Below, piece after piece: positions 26,939 through 35,361 of a stretch of DNA of 64,000 nucleotides; position 1 is the first letter of the stretch, and each line of letters opens with the position of its first letter. Below the pieces are notes generated by a model. It was not told the DNA's origin. It searched no databases and saw only the letters and a list, made by a program, of their open reading frames with translations. Origin of the DNA: Actinacidiphila yeochonensis CN732 (GTDB lineage: Bacteria; Actinomycetota; Actinomycetes; Streptomycetales; Streptomycetaceae); NCBI RefSeq assembly GCF_000745345.1, contig NZ_JQNR01000005.1:558001-622000 (forward strand), in the 5' to 3' direction. A program made the translations under genes and the position numbers.

Positions 26939-28111
26939 TCAGCCGCGTGTGAAGAGGGCGTCGGGGGTGGCGATCCCGGCGACCACGTCGAAGTAGGTCG
27001 AGACGAGTTCCGGATCGGACTGGATGGCCCGCAGCATGGCGAGCCGCCTCGTGTGGGGGGCGGACAGCCGGGCGACGTTGAGGGTGGACCGGTAGCCCGG
27101 GGCGAGTGCCTCGTCCCTCGCGTCGGCGAAACGGGCCAGGCTCGCGTCGAGCTGTCCGGGGTCGCCGCCGAGCGTGCCCGCCACCTCGTCCACCAGGAGC
27201 TCCACCTGCCGGAACGCGTCGGTGATGCCGCGTGCCGTGATGGAGTCCTTGTGGTGGCCGGCATCGCCCACGAGGACCCAACCGGGCCCGGTCGGCTGCC
27301 GGAAGAAGTTCTGCTGGTCGCCGCTGCCCCGCAGCCGCTCCACCGGCTTGGTGCGTCGCAGCCGCTCGTACAGCGCCGGCGCGGTGACACGTATCTGCTC
27401 CTCGTAGGCGTGCTGCGCGTCGGTCCTGACCTCCTTGAAGCGCGACTGCGGGAAGTACGCCTGGACGATGGTGGCCTCGTCGTGGGTGGGCACCGCGGCC
27501 ACCCACCCGCCGGGGCGCTCGTGCAGCTCCATGTCGACCGGAACGTCCTGCCAATACGTGTAGTACGCGCAGGTCAGCGGCGGGTCCTGGACGACGTACG
27601 GCGCTGCCGCCAGCTGCGCGACGGTGGAGCGCATGCCGTCCGCCCCGACCACCAGCCGCGCCCGTTCGGTGAAGCCCCGCTCACCGTGCCGGCCCTCGAC
27701 TCCGATGACGCGGCCCGCCTCGTCACGCAGCAGGCCGGTGACCCGGCAGTGGTCACGGAACTCGACACCTGCCGCCACGGCCGCGTCCACCAGCAGCGCG
27801 TCCAGCACCCGGCGCCGCGGGGCGAACCTCGCCCGCTGTCCCGCCACACCCCGGGCACACCCCTCGATGTGGATGTCCGCGACCGTGTAGACCGTCCGCT
27901 CCACGGGCGGGCAGCCGGAGGCACGGAGCCGCTCCAGCACGCCCCAGCGTGCGAGTGCCGCGATCCCGGGCTGCTGGACCAGGTGCGTGGAGACGGTGTC
28001 GGAGCCGTACGCCGACCGTTCGAGCAGGAGCACCCGGTACCCCGCGCGGGCCAGCAGCATGGCGGTCGGGGCACCGGCGCAGCGCGCCCCCACCACGATG
28101 GCGTCGTACAT
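26939..28111 (-). CDS. FAD-dependent monooxygenase of the NRPS-like cassette
   Basis: 390 residues. The N-terminal dinucleotide-binding loop is unusual (VVGARCAGAPTAMLLARAG), the DG motif appears as VVGADGMRSTVA, and the FAD ribityl motif as LVGDAGHHKDSITARG. The family is the geranylgeranyl-reductase/PHBH-like flavin hydroxylase group. It is last in the leftward cassette behind the adenylation gene, 170 bp away across a 9-bp tandem repeat. It probably hydroxylates or oxidises a carrier-bound or released acyl product; the substrate is not readable from sequence. Confidence 0.87.
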   Translation of the reverse strand: MYDAIVVGARCAGAPTAMLLARAGYRVLLLERSAYGSDTVSTHLVQQPGIAALARWGVLERLRASGCPPVERTVYTVADIHIEGCARGVAGQRARFAPRRRVLDALLVDAAVAAGVEFRDHCRVTGLLRDEAGRVIGVEGRHGERGFTERARLVVGADGMRSTVAQLAAAPYVVQDPPLTCAYYTYWQDVPVDMELHERPGGWVAAVPTHDEATIVQAYFPQSRFKEVRTDAQHAYEEQIRVTAPALYERLRRTKPVERLRGSGDQQNFFRQPTGPGWVLVGDAGHHKDSITARGITDAFRQVELLVDEVAGTLGGDPGQLDASLARFADARDEALAPGYRSTLNVARLSAPHTRRLAMLRAIQSDPELVSTYFDVVAGIATPDALFTRG

Positions 28112-28164
28112 GCGGATGCCTCATAACGAAGGTCGGCGAACCGTCCGTGGTTCGCGGAGACGAG

Positions 28165-28240
28165 GTGGACGACGGTCACGACGGTCACGACGGTCACGAC
28201 GGGGACGACGGGGACGACGGGGACGACAGTCACGACGGGG
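28165..28240. repeat. 9-bp tandem repeat between monooxygenase and adenylation genes
   Basis: About eight units of 9 bp: three of ggtcacgac, three of ggggacgac and one agtcacgac. It lies in the 170-bp gap of the cassette. No coding frame is supported over it. Confidence 0.8.
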
Positions 28241-28281
28241 AGGAGAGAGACGGCTCACGGTGCCGGCCGCCGCGTCCGCCG

Positions 28282-30789
28282 TCAGGGCCTGCCGCGACGC
28301 GCGAAGGAGCCCGCGGGCCTGGCGGCGGCGGCGAGCCGGCGGCGGTCGACCTTGCCGTTGGCCGTCAGGGGCAGTTGGTCCACGACCGACCAGAGGGCGG
28401 GGACCATGTAGGACGGCAGCTTCTCCGCCAGCCGGCCCCTCAGGTCCACGGGCGTGACCTCCGTCCCCGGCGTCAGCCGGACCGCGGCGATCAGCCGCTT
28501 GTCCATGCTGCCGCCGTCGGTGACCGTGACCAGCGACTCCTCGACCCCCTCCAGGGCGTTCAACGCGTCGCTGATGGCGTGCAGTTCGATCCGGAAGCCG
28601 CGCAACTTGACCTGGTCGTCCACCCGGCCCAGGAAGTGGAGACGGCCCGCTCCGTCGAGGCGTACCAGGTCGCCCGTACGGTAGAGCCGCTCGGGGACGT
28701 CCGGCGAGAAGCGGCCGAACCACCGGTCGGTCTCCTCCTGGTCCTTCGCGTAGCCCGAGGCGAGACCCGATCCGGAGGCGTAGAGCTCTCCGACGGCTCC
28801 GGGCACGAGCAGCCGGGCCCGCTTGTCCAGTACGTGAATCCGGTTTCCCGGTATGGGCTTTCCGATGGGAACGGGGCCGAGGACGTCGCCCGGGTCGCGA
28901 ACCGCGTGCACCGTCGTGATGACGGTGTTCTCGGTCGGGCCGTAGCAGTTGGTGACCACGAGACCGGGGTTGTCCGACAGGACCCGTCTGACCTGCTCGT
29001 AGGGGGCCACGTCGCCACCGGTCAGGATGTGCCTCAGACCGCCCAGCGACTTCGGCGCGAACTCCTGCATGAGCCCGAAGAGACCCGCCGTGAGGAACAC
29101 CGACGTCAGCTGCCGTTCCTCGATGAAGGCACCGATCTCGTTCGGAGCCACCAGCTCCGGCGGGCACACCTCCAGCGTCGCGCCCGCGAGGAGGCTTCCC
29201 CACAGCTCGATGGTGGAGGCGTCGAACGCCAGCGGCGCCATCCGAAGGAAGCGGTCCCCCGGGCCCAGCCCCAGGTACGCGCTCTCGTGGACCAGCCGGA
29301 TCACTCCGCGGTGCGGAATCCTCACCCCCTTCGGCTCGCCCGAGGAACCCGAGGTGAAGGCGATGTACGCCAGGCGATCCGGATCGGGCCGGGCGGGCGG
29401 CACGACCTCCCCGTCCACCGCGCGCCCAGGGTGCCAGGGACCGACCAGAGGCACGCCGTGCACGGCCAGCCGGGGGGCGGCGTCCTCGCTCGCGACCGCG
29501 GCGGTGGGCGACGCCTTGGCGATGATCCTGGCGACGTGGGCGCGGGGTTGGGCCGGATCGACGCCGATGTACGTGGCGCCGGCCCACAGCGTGCCCAGCA
29601 CCGCCACCGCCTCCGCCACCGACCGGGGCACGCAGACCAGTACGGCGTCGCCCTCCCGCACACCGGCGGCCCGCAGCAGCCGGGCCTGTCCGGCCGCGGC
29701 GACGGCCAGTTCCGCGTAGGTCAGGGCCGTTTCCGCGTCGCGCACGGCCTCCGCGCCGGGCCATCGGGCCGCGGCGATCCGGAAGAGCTCGTCCACGGAC
29801 GAGTCCGGGAAGGCGTGGTCGGTGGCGTTGACGCTGTCGAGCATCCGCCGCGCCTCGGCGGAGAGGCACCGGACATCCGCGAGGGTCGCGCCTGCGCCGT
29901 CCGCTGCCGTCGCCGTAGCCGTGGCCGTCTCAGCCGCGGACGTGTCCGTCGCGGTTTTCGTCGCCGTGGCGGTTTTCGTGACGGTGGCCGTGGCCGTCGC
30001 CGCGACCGCTTCCGTGAGTTGCTCGACGGCGGCCGCGTAGGTCCTGGCGAACCGCTCCGCCTCGTCCTCGTCCCACAGGCTTCTCGCGTAGTCGACGTGG
30101 CCCGCGAAGGAGCGCCCGCAACCCTCCAGTTCCACGGCGACGTCGAAGCACGGTCGGCCGGCGCCGGCCTCGTCGCCGCGGCGCGCCCCGGGGCCGCCGT
30201 CGCGCGTTCCCCGGCCGGTCCGGTCGATCGCCTCGAAGAAGACCTGGACGAGCGGGTGGAACCGGTCCGACCGCTCGACGCCCAGCCGCGCCACGAGCTC
30301 GCCGAACGGGACGTCCCCGGCCCGCAGGCTCCACTCCAGCGACGCGTGCACGGACTCGGCGAACGCCCGCGGCGAGAGGTCGTCGTCGATGTCGACCCGG
30401 ACCGGAACGGGGTTGCCCCGGTCGCCGACTCCGACGAGCAGGCTGCTCGCCCCGCTCAGCCGTCCCAGCGCGAGCCCGAAGGCGGCGAGGAGGAGCGACG
30501 TGGACGGCACGTCCGGCACTCGGGACCGATCGGACGCGGACGACGACGCGGCCTCGGCGGGCAGGTTGGCGGGCAGGTCGACGGGCAGTCGGCCGCGGCT
30601 CGCCTCAGGGCGGCACGGGGAGGGGCCGTCCGACGGTATCTCCAGAATCGTCGGTATCCCGGCCAGCCTCTCCGTCCATAAACCGAGGGCGACCGCCTCG
30701 GTGGACAGGTCGCGGCCGTCAGGCTCTCCTGCCCCCACCGCCTCCACCGCCTCCACCGTCTCTCCCGTCTCCCCCGGCGCGGGTGCCAT
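28282..30789 (-). CDS. NRPS-like protein: condensation C-lobe remnant plus adenylation domain
   Basis: 835 residues. Residues 80-265 look like the C-terminal half of a condensation domain (LLLAAFGLALGRLSG, FHPLVQVFF) but lack the HHxxxDG half. A low-complexity Thr/Ala/Lys stretch follows (TATATVTKTATATKT). The adenylation domain then shows A3 FTSGSSGEPKGV, A5 NCYGPTENTV, A7 YRTGDLVR, A8 GRVDDQVKLRGFRIEL and A10 LPLTANGKVDR. By my alignment with GrsA the pocket reads D-A-I-F-L-G-C-V-I-K, suggesting a hydrophobic neutral amino acid; this is tentative. No carrier domain is fused; a stand-alone carrier lies immediately upstream with zero spacing. Confidence 0.9.
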   Translation of the reverse strand: MAPAPGETGETVEAVEAVGAGEPDGRDLSTEAVALGLWTERLAGIPTILEIPSDGPSPCRPEASRGRLPVDLPANLPAEAASSSASDRSRVPDVPSTSLLLAAFGLALGRLSGASSLLVGVGDRGNPVPVRVDIDDDLSPRAFAESVHASLEWSLRAGDVPFGELVARLGVERSDRFHPLVQVFFEAIDRTGRGTRDGGPGARRGDEAGAGRPCFDVAVELEGCGRSFAGHVDYARSLWDEDEAERFARTYAAAVEQLTEAVAATATATVTKTATATKTATDTSAAETATATATAADGAGATLADVRCLSAEARRMLDSVNATDHAFPDSSVDELFRIAAARWPGAEAVRDAETALTYAELAVAAAGQARLLRAAGVREGDAVLVCVPRSVAEAVAVLGTLWAGATYIGVDPAQPRAHVARIIAKASPTAAVASEDAAPRLAVHGVPLVGPWHPGRAVDGEVVPPARPDPDRLAYIAFTSGSSGEPKGVRIPHRGVIRLVHESAYLGLGPGDRFLRMAPLAFDASTIELWGSLLAGATLEVCPPELVAPNEIGAFIEERQLTSVFLTAGLFGLMQEFAPKSLGGLRHILTGGDVAPYEQVRRVLSDNPGLVVTNCYGPTENTVITTVHAVRDPGDVLGPVPIGKPIPGNRIHVLDKRARLLVPGAVGELYASGSGLASGYAKDQEETDRWFGRFSPDVPERLYRTGDLVRLDGAGRLHFLGRVDDQVKLRGFRIELHAISDALNALEGVEESLVTVTDGGSMDKRLIAAVRLTPGTEVTPVDLRGRLAEKLPSYMVPALWSVVDQLPLTANGKVDRRRLAAAARPAGSFARRGRP

Positions 30790-31083
30790 TCAGGACTCGC
30801 CCCCGTCCCTCTGCCGGATGAGCAGCGCGGCCTGGCTCCGGATGGTGGGGGATCGCAGGACGTCGACGGCCTTCATGGTCAGTCCCGAGGACTTCGAGAT
30901 CCGCTCGATGAGCGAGACCAGCACGAACGAGTCCCCGCCGGCGTCGAAGAAGCTGGTGTCGTCGTCGAACGTGTCGTAGCCGAGCGCGTCACGCCAGGCC
31001 GAACGCACGAGGCCGATGAGGTCGGACGGGTCCTGCGCCGCCCGCTCTTCGACGGGCGGGGAGCTTGTCTCTTCCATGATCAC
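30790..31083 (-). CDS. Stand-alone peptidyl/acyl carrier protein
   Basis: 97 residues, with the phosphopantetheine site FFDAGGDSFVL (Ser52). It directly abuts the adenylation gene (stop followed by ATG with no spacing), so the two are surely co-translated. It should receive the aminoacyl adenylate made by the neighbour and present it to the acyl-CoA-dehydrogenase-like and flavin enzymes of the cassette. Confidence 0.93.
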   Translation of the reverse strand: MIMEETSSPPVEERAAQDPSDLIGLVRSAWRDALGYDTFDDDTSFFDAGGDSFVLVSLIERISKSSGLTMKAVDVLRSPTIRSQAALLIRQRDGGES

Positions 31084-31201
31084 CTATCTCCAGGACGGTT
31101 GAGGTCTCGCTGCGGTCGGGGCGGTCGTGCTCAGCGAGGGGAGATGCGAGATGCCGAGAGGCTGAGAGGCTGAGGAGCCGCGGGCACGTGGAGGGGCGTG
31201 C

Positions 31202-31981
31202 TCAGGAAGTGCTCGCCGCACCGGACGCCACGGCGTCGAGGACGTCGCTCAGCTCCGCGAGCAGGGCGGCCTCCTCGCCCTCGGGCTTGAGGTAGAAGTG
31301 CCCGCCGGACAGGACGCTGAGCCGGAAGGCGCCACGGGTCGTCTCCGCCCAGCCGCGCATCTGCTCGGGGGTCAGTTCGGGGTCCTCGTCGCCGGCGAAC
31401 GCGTGGACCGGGCAGTCGAGCTCCGGGCGCCGGCCACCGGAGTAGCCGCCGACCATGAAGTAGTCGGCGCGGACGGCGGGGAGCGCGATCTCCCGCATGA
31501 CGGGGTCCTCGAAGGCGGCGGCCCGGCTCGCGTCCAGGCCGACGGCGTGGGCGATGATGTCCTCGTCCGTACCGAAGTCGAGACTGCGGCCGACCAGGGC
31601 CTGTGGCGGCAGGGTCGCGGACACGCACAGGGCGGCCGGCGGGCAGCCCTGCTCCTGGAGGCGCAGCGCCACCTCGTGGGCCACCGAGGCACCCATGCAG
31701 TGACCGAAGAGCACCAGGCTGCGGCGCTGTGCCAACTCGCCGAGCGCGCCGGCGATGTCCTCGGCGAGGGCTTCCATCCCGGACGGGAACGGGTCGTCGA
31801 ACCGCTCCTCCCGACCCGGGTACCGGACCGCCATGACGCCGATGCCGGCCGGCAGCCCCGTGGGCCACCCGCGGTAGAAGCTCGCCGTGGCGCCCGCGTG
31901 CGGGAAGCAGATCAACGTGGTGCCGTGCTCGTCGTCGTCGCGGAAGCGGCGCAACCACCGCTCCTCCACCGCGCTCCTCAT
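31202..31981 (-). CDS. Type II thioesterase with Cys nucleophile
   Basis: 259 residues. Typical type II thioesterase layout: LICFPHAGATASFYRGW (oxyanion loop), VRYPGREERFDDP, nucleophile elbow LFGHCMGAS, acid in FAGDEDPE and base in SGGHFYLKP. The elbow has Cys95 where most relatives have Ser (GHSMG). It may edit mis-primed carriers or release the product. Cys-type thioesterases exist in some nonribosomal pathways, so the change need not inactivate it. Confidence 0.92.
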   Translation of the reverse strand: MRSAVEERWLRRFRDDDEHGTTLICFPHAGATASFYRGWPTGLPAGIGVMAVRYPGREERFDDPFPSGMEALAEDIAGALGELAQRRSLVLFGHCMGASVAHEVALRLQEQGCPPAALCVSATLPPQALVGRSLDFGTDEDIIAHAVGLDASRAAAFEDPVMREIALPAVRADYFMVGGYSGGRRPELDCPVHAFAGDEDPELTPEQMRGWAETTRGAFRLSVLSGGHFYLKPEGEEAALLAELSDVLDAVASGAASTS

Positions 31982-32216
31982 GCGATGAATCCCCTTTCAA
32001 CCTGCGTTCAGCGGATGTCGTCACCGGCCCCGGCGACGAGGGCGTGCACCGGCCGCGCGTCAGGTGGCACCCGCGCGCCGGCAGGGAAGGCGGTCCGTTC
32101 GACCCCCACCGCTTCGATCCGACCTCTTCGATCCCACCGGTTCGGCCGACCTCTTCGATCCGACCGTCTCGATCGGCTGGCTGGCTGGGGCCGAGTCAGC
32201 CACCGCGGTGGCCGGC
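31982..32216. other. Intergenic gap with ttcgatc repeats inside the cassette
   Basis: 235 bp between thioesterase and dehydrogenase genes. It contains repeated cgacctcttcgatc units (about 32108-32180) and the palindromic core tcgatc several times. No gene is supported. The gap may hold an internal promoter or be a remnant of a lost gene. Confidence 0.45.
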
Positions 32217-33365
32217 TCAGCTGTGGTAGCCGTCCAGACGGGACAGGGAGTAGAGCATCACCTCGTCGGTCCCGCCACCGATCGACCACACGGGGCTGTC
32301 CCGGAAGTAACGGGCCGTCCACATCTCCTCCATGTATCCCATCCCGCCATGGAGTTGGAGACACGTCGCGGATATCTCCCGGGCCAGCCGTCCCGCCTCC
32401 AGTTTCCCGATCGTCGCGAATCGGATGGCTTCCTCACCGCGGATGTACGCCTCCGCAGCCGCGTAGTTGTAGTGCCGCAGAATATCGAGCCGGGCACTCA
32501 GTTCGGCCAGCCTGAACTGGATGTACTGCTTGTCGATCAACGGCGACCCGAAGGCGCGGCGCGTCTTCAGGTAGTCCGCGGTCCGGGTCAGCGCCGTTTC
32601 CATGCCGCCGACCGCCGCGTAGGAGAGCGCGAGGCGCTCGTTCTGGAATTGGCTCATCTGCTGGTAGAAGCCGAGGCCGATCTCGCCGATGGTGTTGCTG
32701 ACCGGGACCCGCACGTCGGTGAACGTCAGCTCGGCGGTGTCCGAGGAACGCATGCCGAGTTTGTCGAAGGTCCGATGGACCTCGAAGCCCGGCGTGCCGG
32801 CCGGCACGATGATCTGCGAGAAGCCGCCCGAGCCGGTGGCGTCGGAGGTGCGGGCCAGCAGGCAGACCCAGTCGGCCTGGGCGCCGTTGGTGATGTAGGT
32901 CTTCGAGCCGTTGATCACCCAGTCGTCGCCGTCGCGCACCGCGCGGGTGCGCAGGGCGGAGACGTCGGAGCCGGTGTCGGACTCGGTCACCGCGACCGAG
33001 CAGACCGCCTCGCCCTTCAGCGCCGGGACCAGGTACTCCTGCTTGAGCTCCTCGCTGCCGAACTGGTGCAGCGCCGGGGTCGCCATGTCCGTCTGAATGC
33101 CGATACCCAGCGCCACGCCGGCGGGTCCGACCCGGCCGAGCTCCTCGTGCAGGATCACGGTGAACAGGTGGTCCGCGCCCTGGCCGCCGTACTTCTCGTC
33201 GTATTCCACACCGAGCAGGCCGAGTTCCGCCAGCCGCGGGAAAAGCTCATGGGCGGGAAACATCCCTTTCGCTTCCCACTCGTCCCCGTACGGTCCGATT
33301 TCTTTCTCTGCGAAGTCCCGGACCAGCCGACGAAACGAATTGTGCTCAGCAGTGAAAGCCACCAT
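32217..33365 (-). CDS. Acyl-CoA dehydrogenase family protein (AtuD-like)
   Basis: 382 residues from the ATG at 33365; a TTG 45 bp upstream in the same frame is rejected because it lies on the promoter. Family motifs: LGLLGVEYDEKYGGQG, VAVTESDTGSDVSAL, GSKTYITNGAQADW, CLQLHGGMGYMEE. The C-terminal YEGT catalytic motif of medium-chain enzymes is replaced by GGGT (SIGGGTDEVM), as in citronellyl-CoA dehydrogenase relatives, where the base is elsewhere. First gene of the cassette; probably introduces a double bond into a carrier-bound acyl or aminoacyl group. Confidence 0.92.
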   Translation of the reverse strand: MVAFTAEHNSFRRLVRDFAEKEIGPYGDEWEAKGMFPAHELFPRLAELGLLGVEYDEKYGGQGADHLFTVILHEELGRVGPAGVALGIGIQTDMATPALHQFGSEELKQEYLVPALKGEAVCSVAVTESDTGSDVSALRTRAVRDGDDWVINGSKTYITNGAQADWVCLLARTSDATGSGGFSQIIVPAGTPGFEVHRTFDKLGMRSSDTAELTFTDVRVPVSNTIGEIGLGFYQQMSQFQNERLALSYAAVGGMETALTRTADYLKTRRAFGSPLIDKQYIQFRLAELSARLDILRHYNYAAAEAYIRGEEAIRFATIGKLEAGRLAREISATCLQLHGGMGYMEEMWTARYFRDSPVWSIGGGTDEVMLYSLSRLDGYHS

Positions 33366-33372
33366 GATCGCC

Positions 33373-33401
33373 ACTATGCCGTCACGCTCCGTCGCTGTCA
33401 A
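33373..33401 (-). promoter_or_regulatory. Strong vegetative-type promoter of the NRPS-like cassette
   Basis: On the minus strand TTGACA (33401-33396), a 17-bp spacer and CATAGT (33378-33373), then seven bases to the ATG at 33365. This is close to the HrdB consensus and predicts a leaderless transcript, fixing the start of the dehydrogenase gene. Confidence 0.75.
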
Positions 33402-33780
33402 GTGGTCCAATTCTCACCAGACTTGACCTTAGGGCGTAATTCGGGGCCGTTGCCACACGAGTTGATCTTGACGGCGTATTGGCCGGGGATGCCGCACCGT
33501 GAAGTTTCCCGGCGAAGGCCGTCGAAAGAGTCCACTGCGGACGAGTGGGGTTCGAGTTATACCGCGCATACGGTTGGGGCTTATGAGCGGGAAGTGTTCG
33601 AGGGTGCGAAGCACAGTTCCCCGTCTCGCAGCGCACCGGTCGACCTCCGGGCGAATTTCACCCGCCATTCCCTTGACGCGGTGCGCGTCACCAGCGACCG
33701 TGTTCCCCGACGTTCCCCGACGTTCCCCGACCGGCCCGGCGGCGACCACCGGACCGGCCCGGGAAGACGGGAAGGAGCGG
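33402..33780. other. Gene-free divergent/terminal region, less G+C-rich
   Basis: About 380 bp between the cassette promoter and the 3' end of the secreted-protein gene. It is visibly less G+C-rich than the surroundings (gagttataccgcgcatac, ttgatcttgacgg). Near 33701-33731 the unit gttccccgac occurs three times in tandem. No gene is supported. Confidence 0.5.
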
Positions 33781-35361
33781 TCAGCGCACCGCGTAGGCCT
33801 GGTTGGAGTAGGTCTGGATGCTGTTGCCCGCCGCGTCCGTGACCTTCGCGCTGAGCGAGACCTTCGCCTCGGCCGGGTTTTGGACGTCGGTCGACCAGGT
33901 GGAACCGATGTGGTTGACGTGCAGGCCGTGCCAGTTCTTGCCGTTGTCGGTGGAGTACCAGGCCTGCACGGTCTTCGCGCTGTCGGCCTTGTACGGCACC
34001 CCGACGTGCGGGTCGGCGCGGTCCATGAACAGGGTCACCGGCGTGATGCTCTTCGGCTTCGCGCGGCTCCGGCTGTCGAGGCCGCCGACCAGGAACCGGC
34101 TGAGCACGCCCTGGGCCACCTGCTGGGTCCGCGGATCGGCGTAGAAGTGGAACACCGCCCGGGTGGAGGGCGACAGCATGCCCGACGGGTAGACGACCCC
34201 CGGCCGGTAGCGGATGGCGTACGCGTCCAGCGTGTACCACGCGGCGCTGTTCGCGTACGCCGTGAAGTCGTTCGGGCTGCCGTCCCAGGAGTCCCCGATC
34301 AGGGTGTCCTGGGCGATCACCTTGCTGCCCTGGCTCAGCTTCACGGAGACTTTGGACCCGTACTCGTAGCCGGTGGTGTAGGGGTCCTGGAACATGTTGT
34401 TCACGTCGAAACGGACCTGGCGCTCGTAGACGTACGGCAGAACTCGCGCCGGTCCCCAGCCGGCCCGGTAGAAGGTCTGGGAGTACGTCTGGCTCGCGGC
34501 GAGGTCGTGGACACCGTGGAACGTTCCGTTGCTGCCCAACTGGCTGAACTCGTCGGAACGGATGTCCCACTTGCCCGCCACCAGGTGAGCCGTGGCGCCG
34601 TACGGGAAATCGGAACCCGAGTTGCTGACGCTGTCGAGTTGCAGCCGGGCCTGACAGGGCGACCCCTGCGGTACGAAGGACAGGTCCTGTTCCGCGCCGC
34701 CGTTCGGGCCGGTGTTGGACTGGACGTGCTCGGTGGCCATCAGTTTCGAGTGGAAAAGACCGCCCGGAGCGGTGGGGACGCCGACCTGGCCGCCGGTGAC
34801 CGCGTAGGTATCCTCGGCGCCGCCACCCCATTCGGCCAGGTAGCCGAAGCGCAGCGACGACGAGGAGTTCGGGACGACGTAGCTGGTTCCTCCGTCGGTG
34901 CCCCCCTCGAAGTCGCTGGCCGGGTTGGCGGCGACACCGCCCACGCAGATGGCGTCCAGCAGCCTCTGCTCCCCGAGGCCCGTCGCGTCGAGCGACACTT
35001 TCAGCTGCACGCCCTTCCGGGCGTCGATGGTGACGGAGGTGGCGCCGGAGACCTTCACAACGGCGGCACCGATCGTGTCCGCGGTGCCGTTGGGCTCCCG
35101 GATGTCGGTGATGACGGCGTACTGCCCGGCGGCCAGCGGGACGGTCCCGCCGCTGTGCTGCAGACCGCTCATCGCCTTCTGGGTGCCCAGGTTCACGATC
35201 TGGACTTCCGAGCCCGACACCGCGGCACCGGCCCGGTCGATCGTGGTGACCTTGAGCGAGGCGCCGGCCGCCGCGGCGGACCCGGCGGTGATGGTGGCGG
35301 TGGCGACCAGCGAGGCCAGGACGACACCCGCCGCCAACGCCGTTCTGAGATGGGGACGCAT
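33781..35361 (-). CDS. Secreted beta-rich protein, function unknown
   Basis: 526 residues from ATG at 35361, preceded by GGGGGAA eight nt upstream; an in-frame start 48 bp earlier would add a non-signal leader. The first 31 residues form a Sec signal peptide (HLRTALAAGVVLASLV, cleavage near SAAAAG). The mature protein is Gly/Ser/Thr-rich and beta-rich throughout with only a few cysteines; the C-terminus (WYSTDNGKNWHGL, VSLSAKVTDAAGNSIQTY) resembles bacterial Ig-like domains at the ends of secreted peptidases. No protease triad is evident. It does not belong to the cassette transcript. Confidence 0.82.
   Translation of the reverse strand: MRPHLRTALAAGVVLASLVATATITAGSAAAAGASLKVTTIDRAGAAVSGSEVQIVNLGTQKAMSGLQHSGGTVPLAAGQYAVITDIREPNGTADTIGAAVVKVSGATSVTIDARKGVQLKVSLDATGLGEQRLLDAICVGGVAANPASDFEGGTDGGTSYVVPNSSSSLRFGYLAEWGGGAEDTYAVTGGQVGVPTAPGGLFHSKLMATEHVQSNTGPNGGAEQDLSFVPQGSPCQARLQLDSVSNSGSDFPYGATAHLVAGKWDIRSDEFSQLGSNGTFHGVHDLAASQTYSQTFYRAGWGPARVLPYVYERQVRFDVNNMFQDPYTTGYEYGSKVSVKLSQGSKVIAQDTLIGDSWDGSPNDFTAYANSAAWYTLDAYAIRYRPGVVYPSGMLSPSTRAVFHFYADPRTQQVAQGVLSRFLVGGLDSRSRAKPKSITPVTLFMDRADPHVGVPYKADSAKTVQAWYSTDNGKNWHGLHVNHIGSTWSTDVQNPAEAKVSLSAKVTDAAGNSIQTYSNQAYAVR

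Noticed and set aside
28121..28240. Extended N-terminus for the flavin monooxygenase with Val-Val-Thr repeats
   Set aside because: It is only the translated 9-bp repeat in another frame; the ATG at 28111 gives a normal dinucleotide-binding start.
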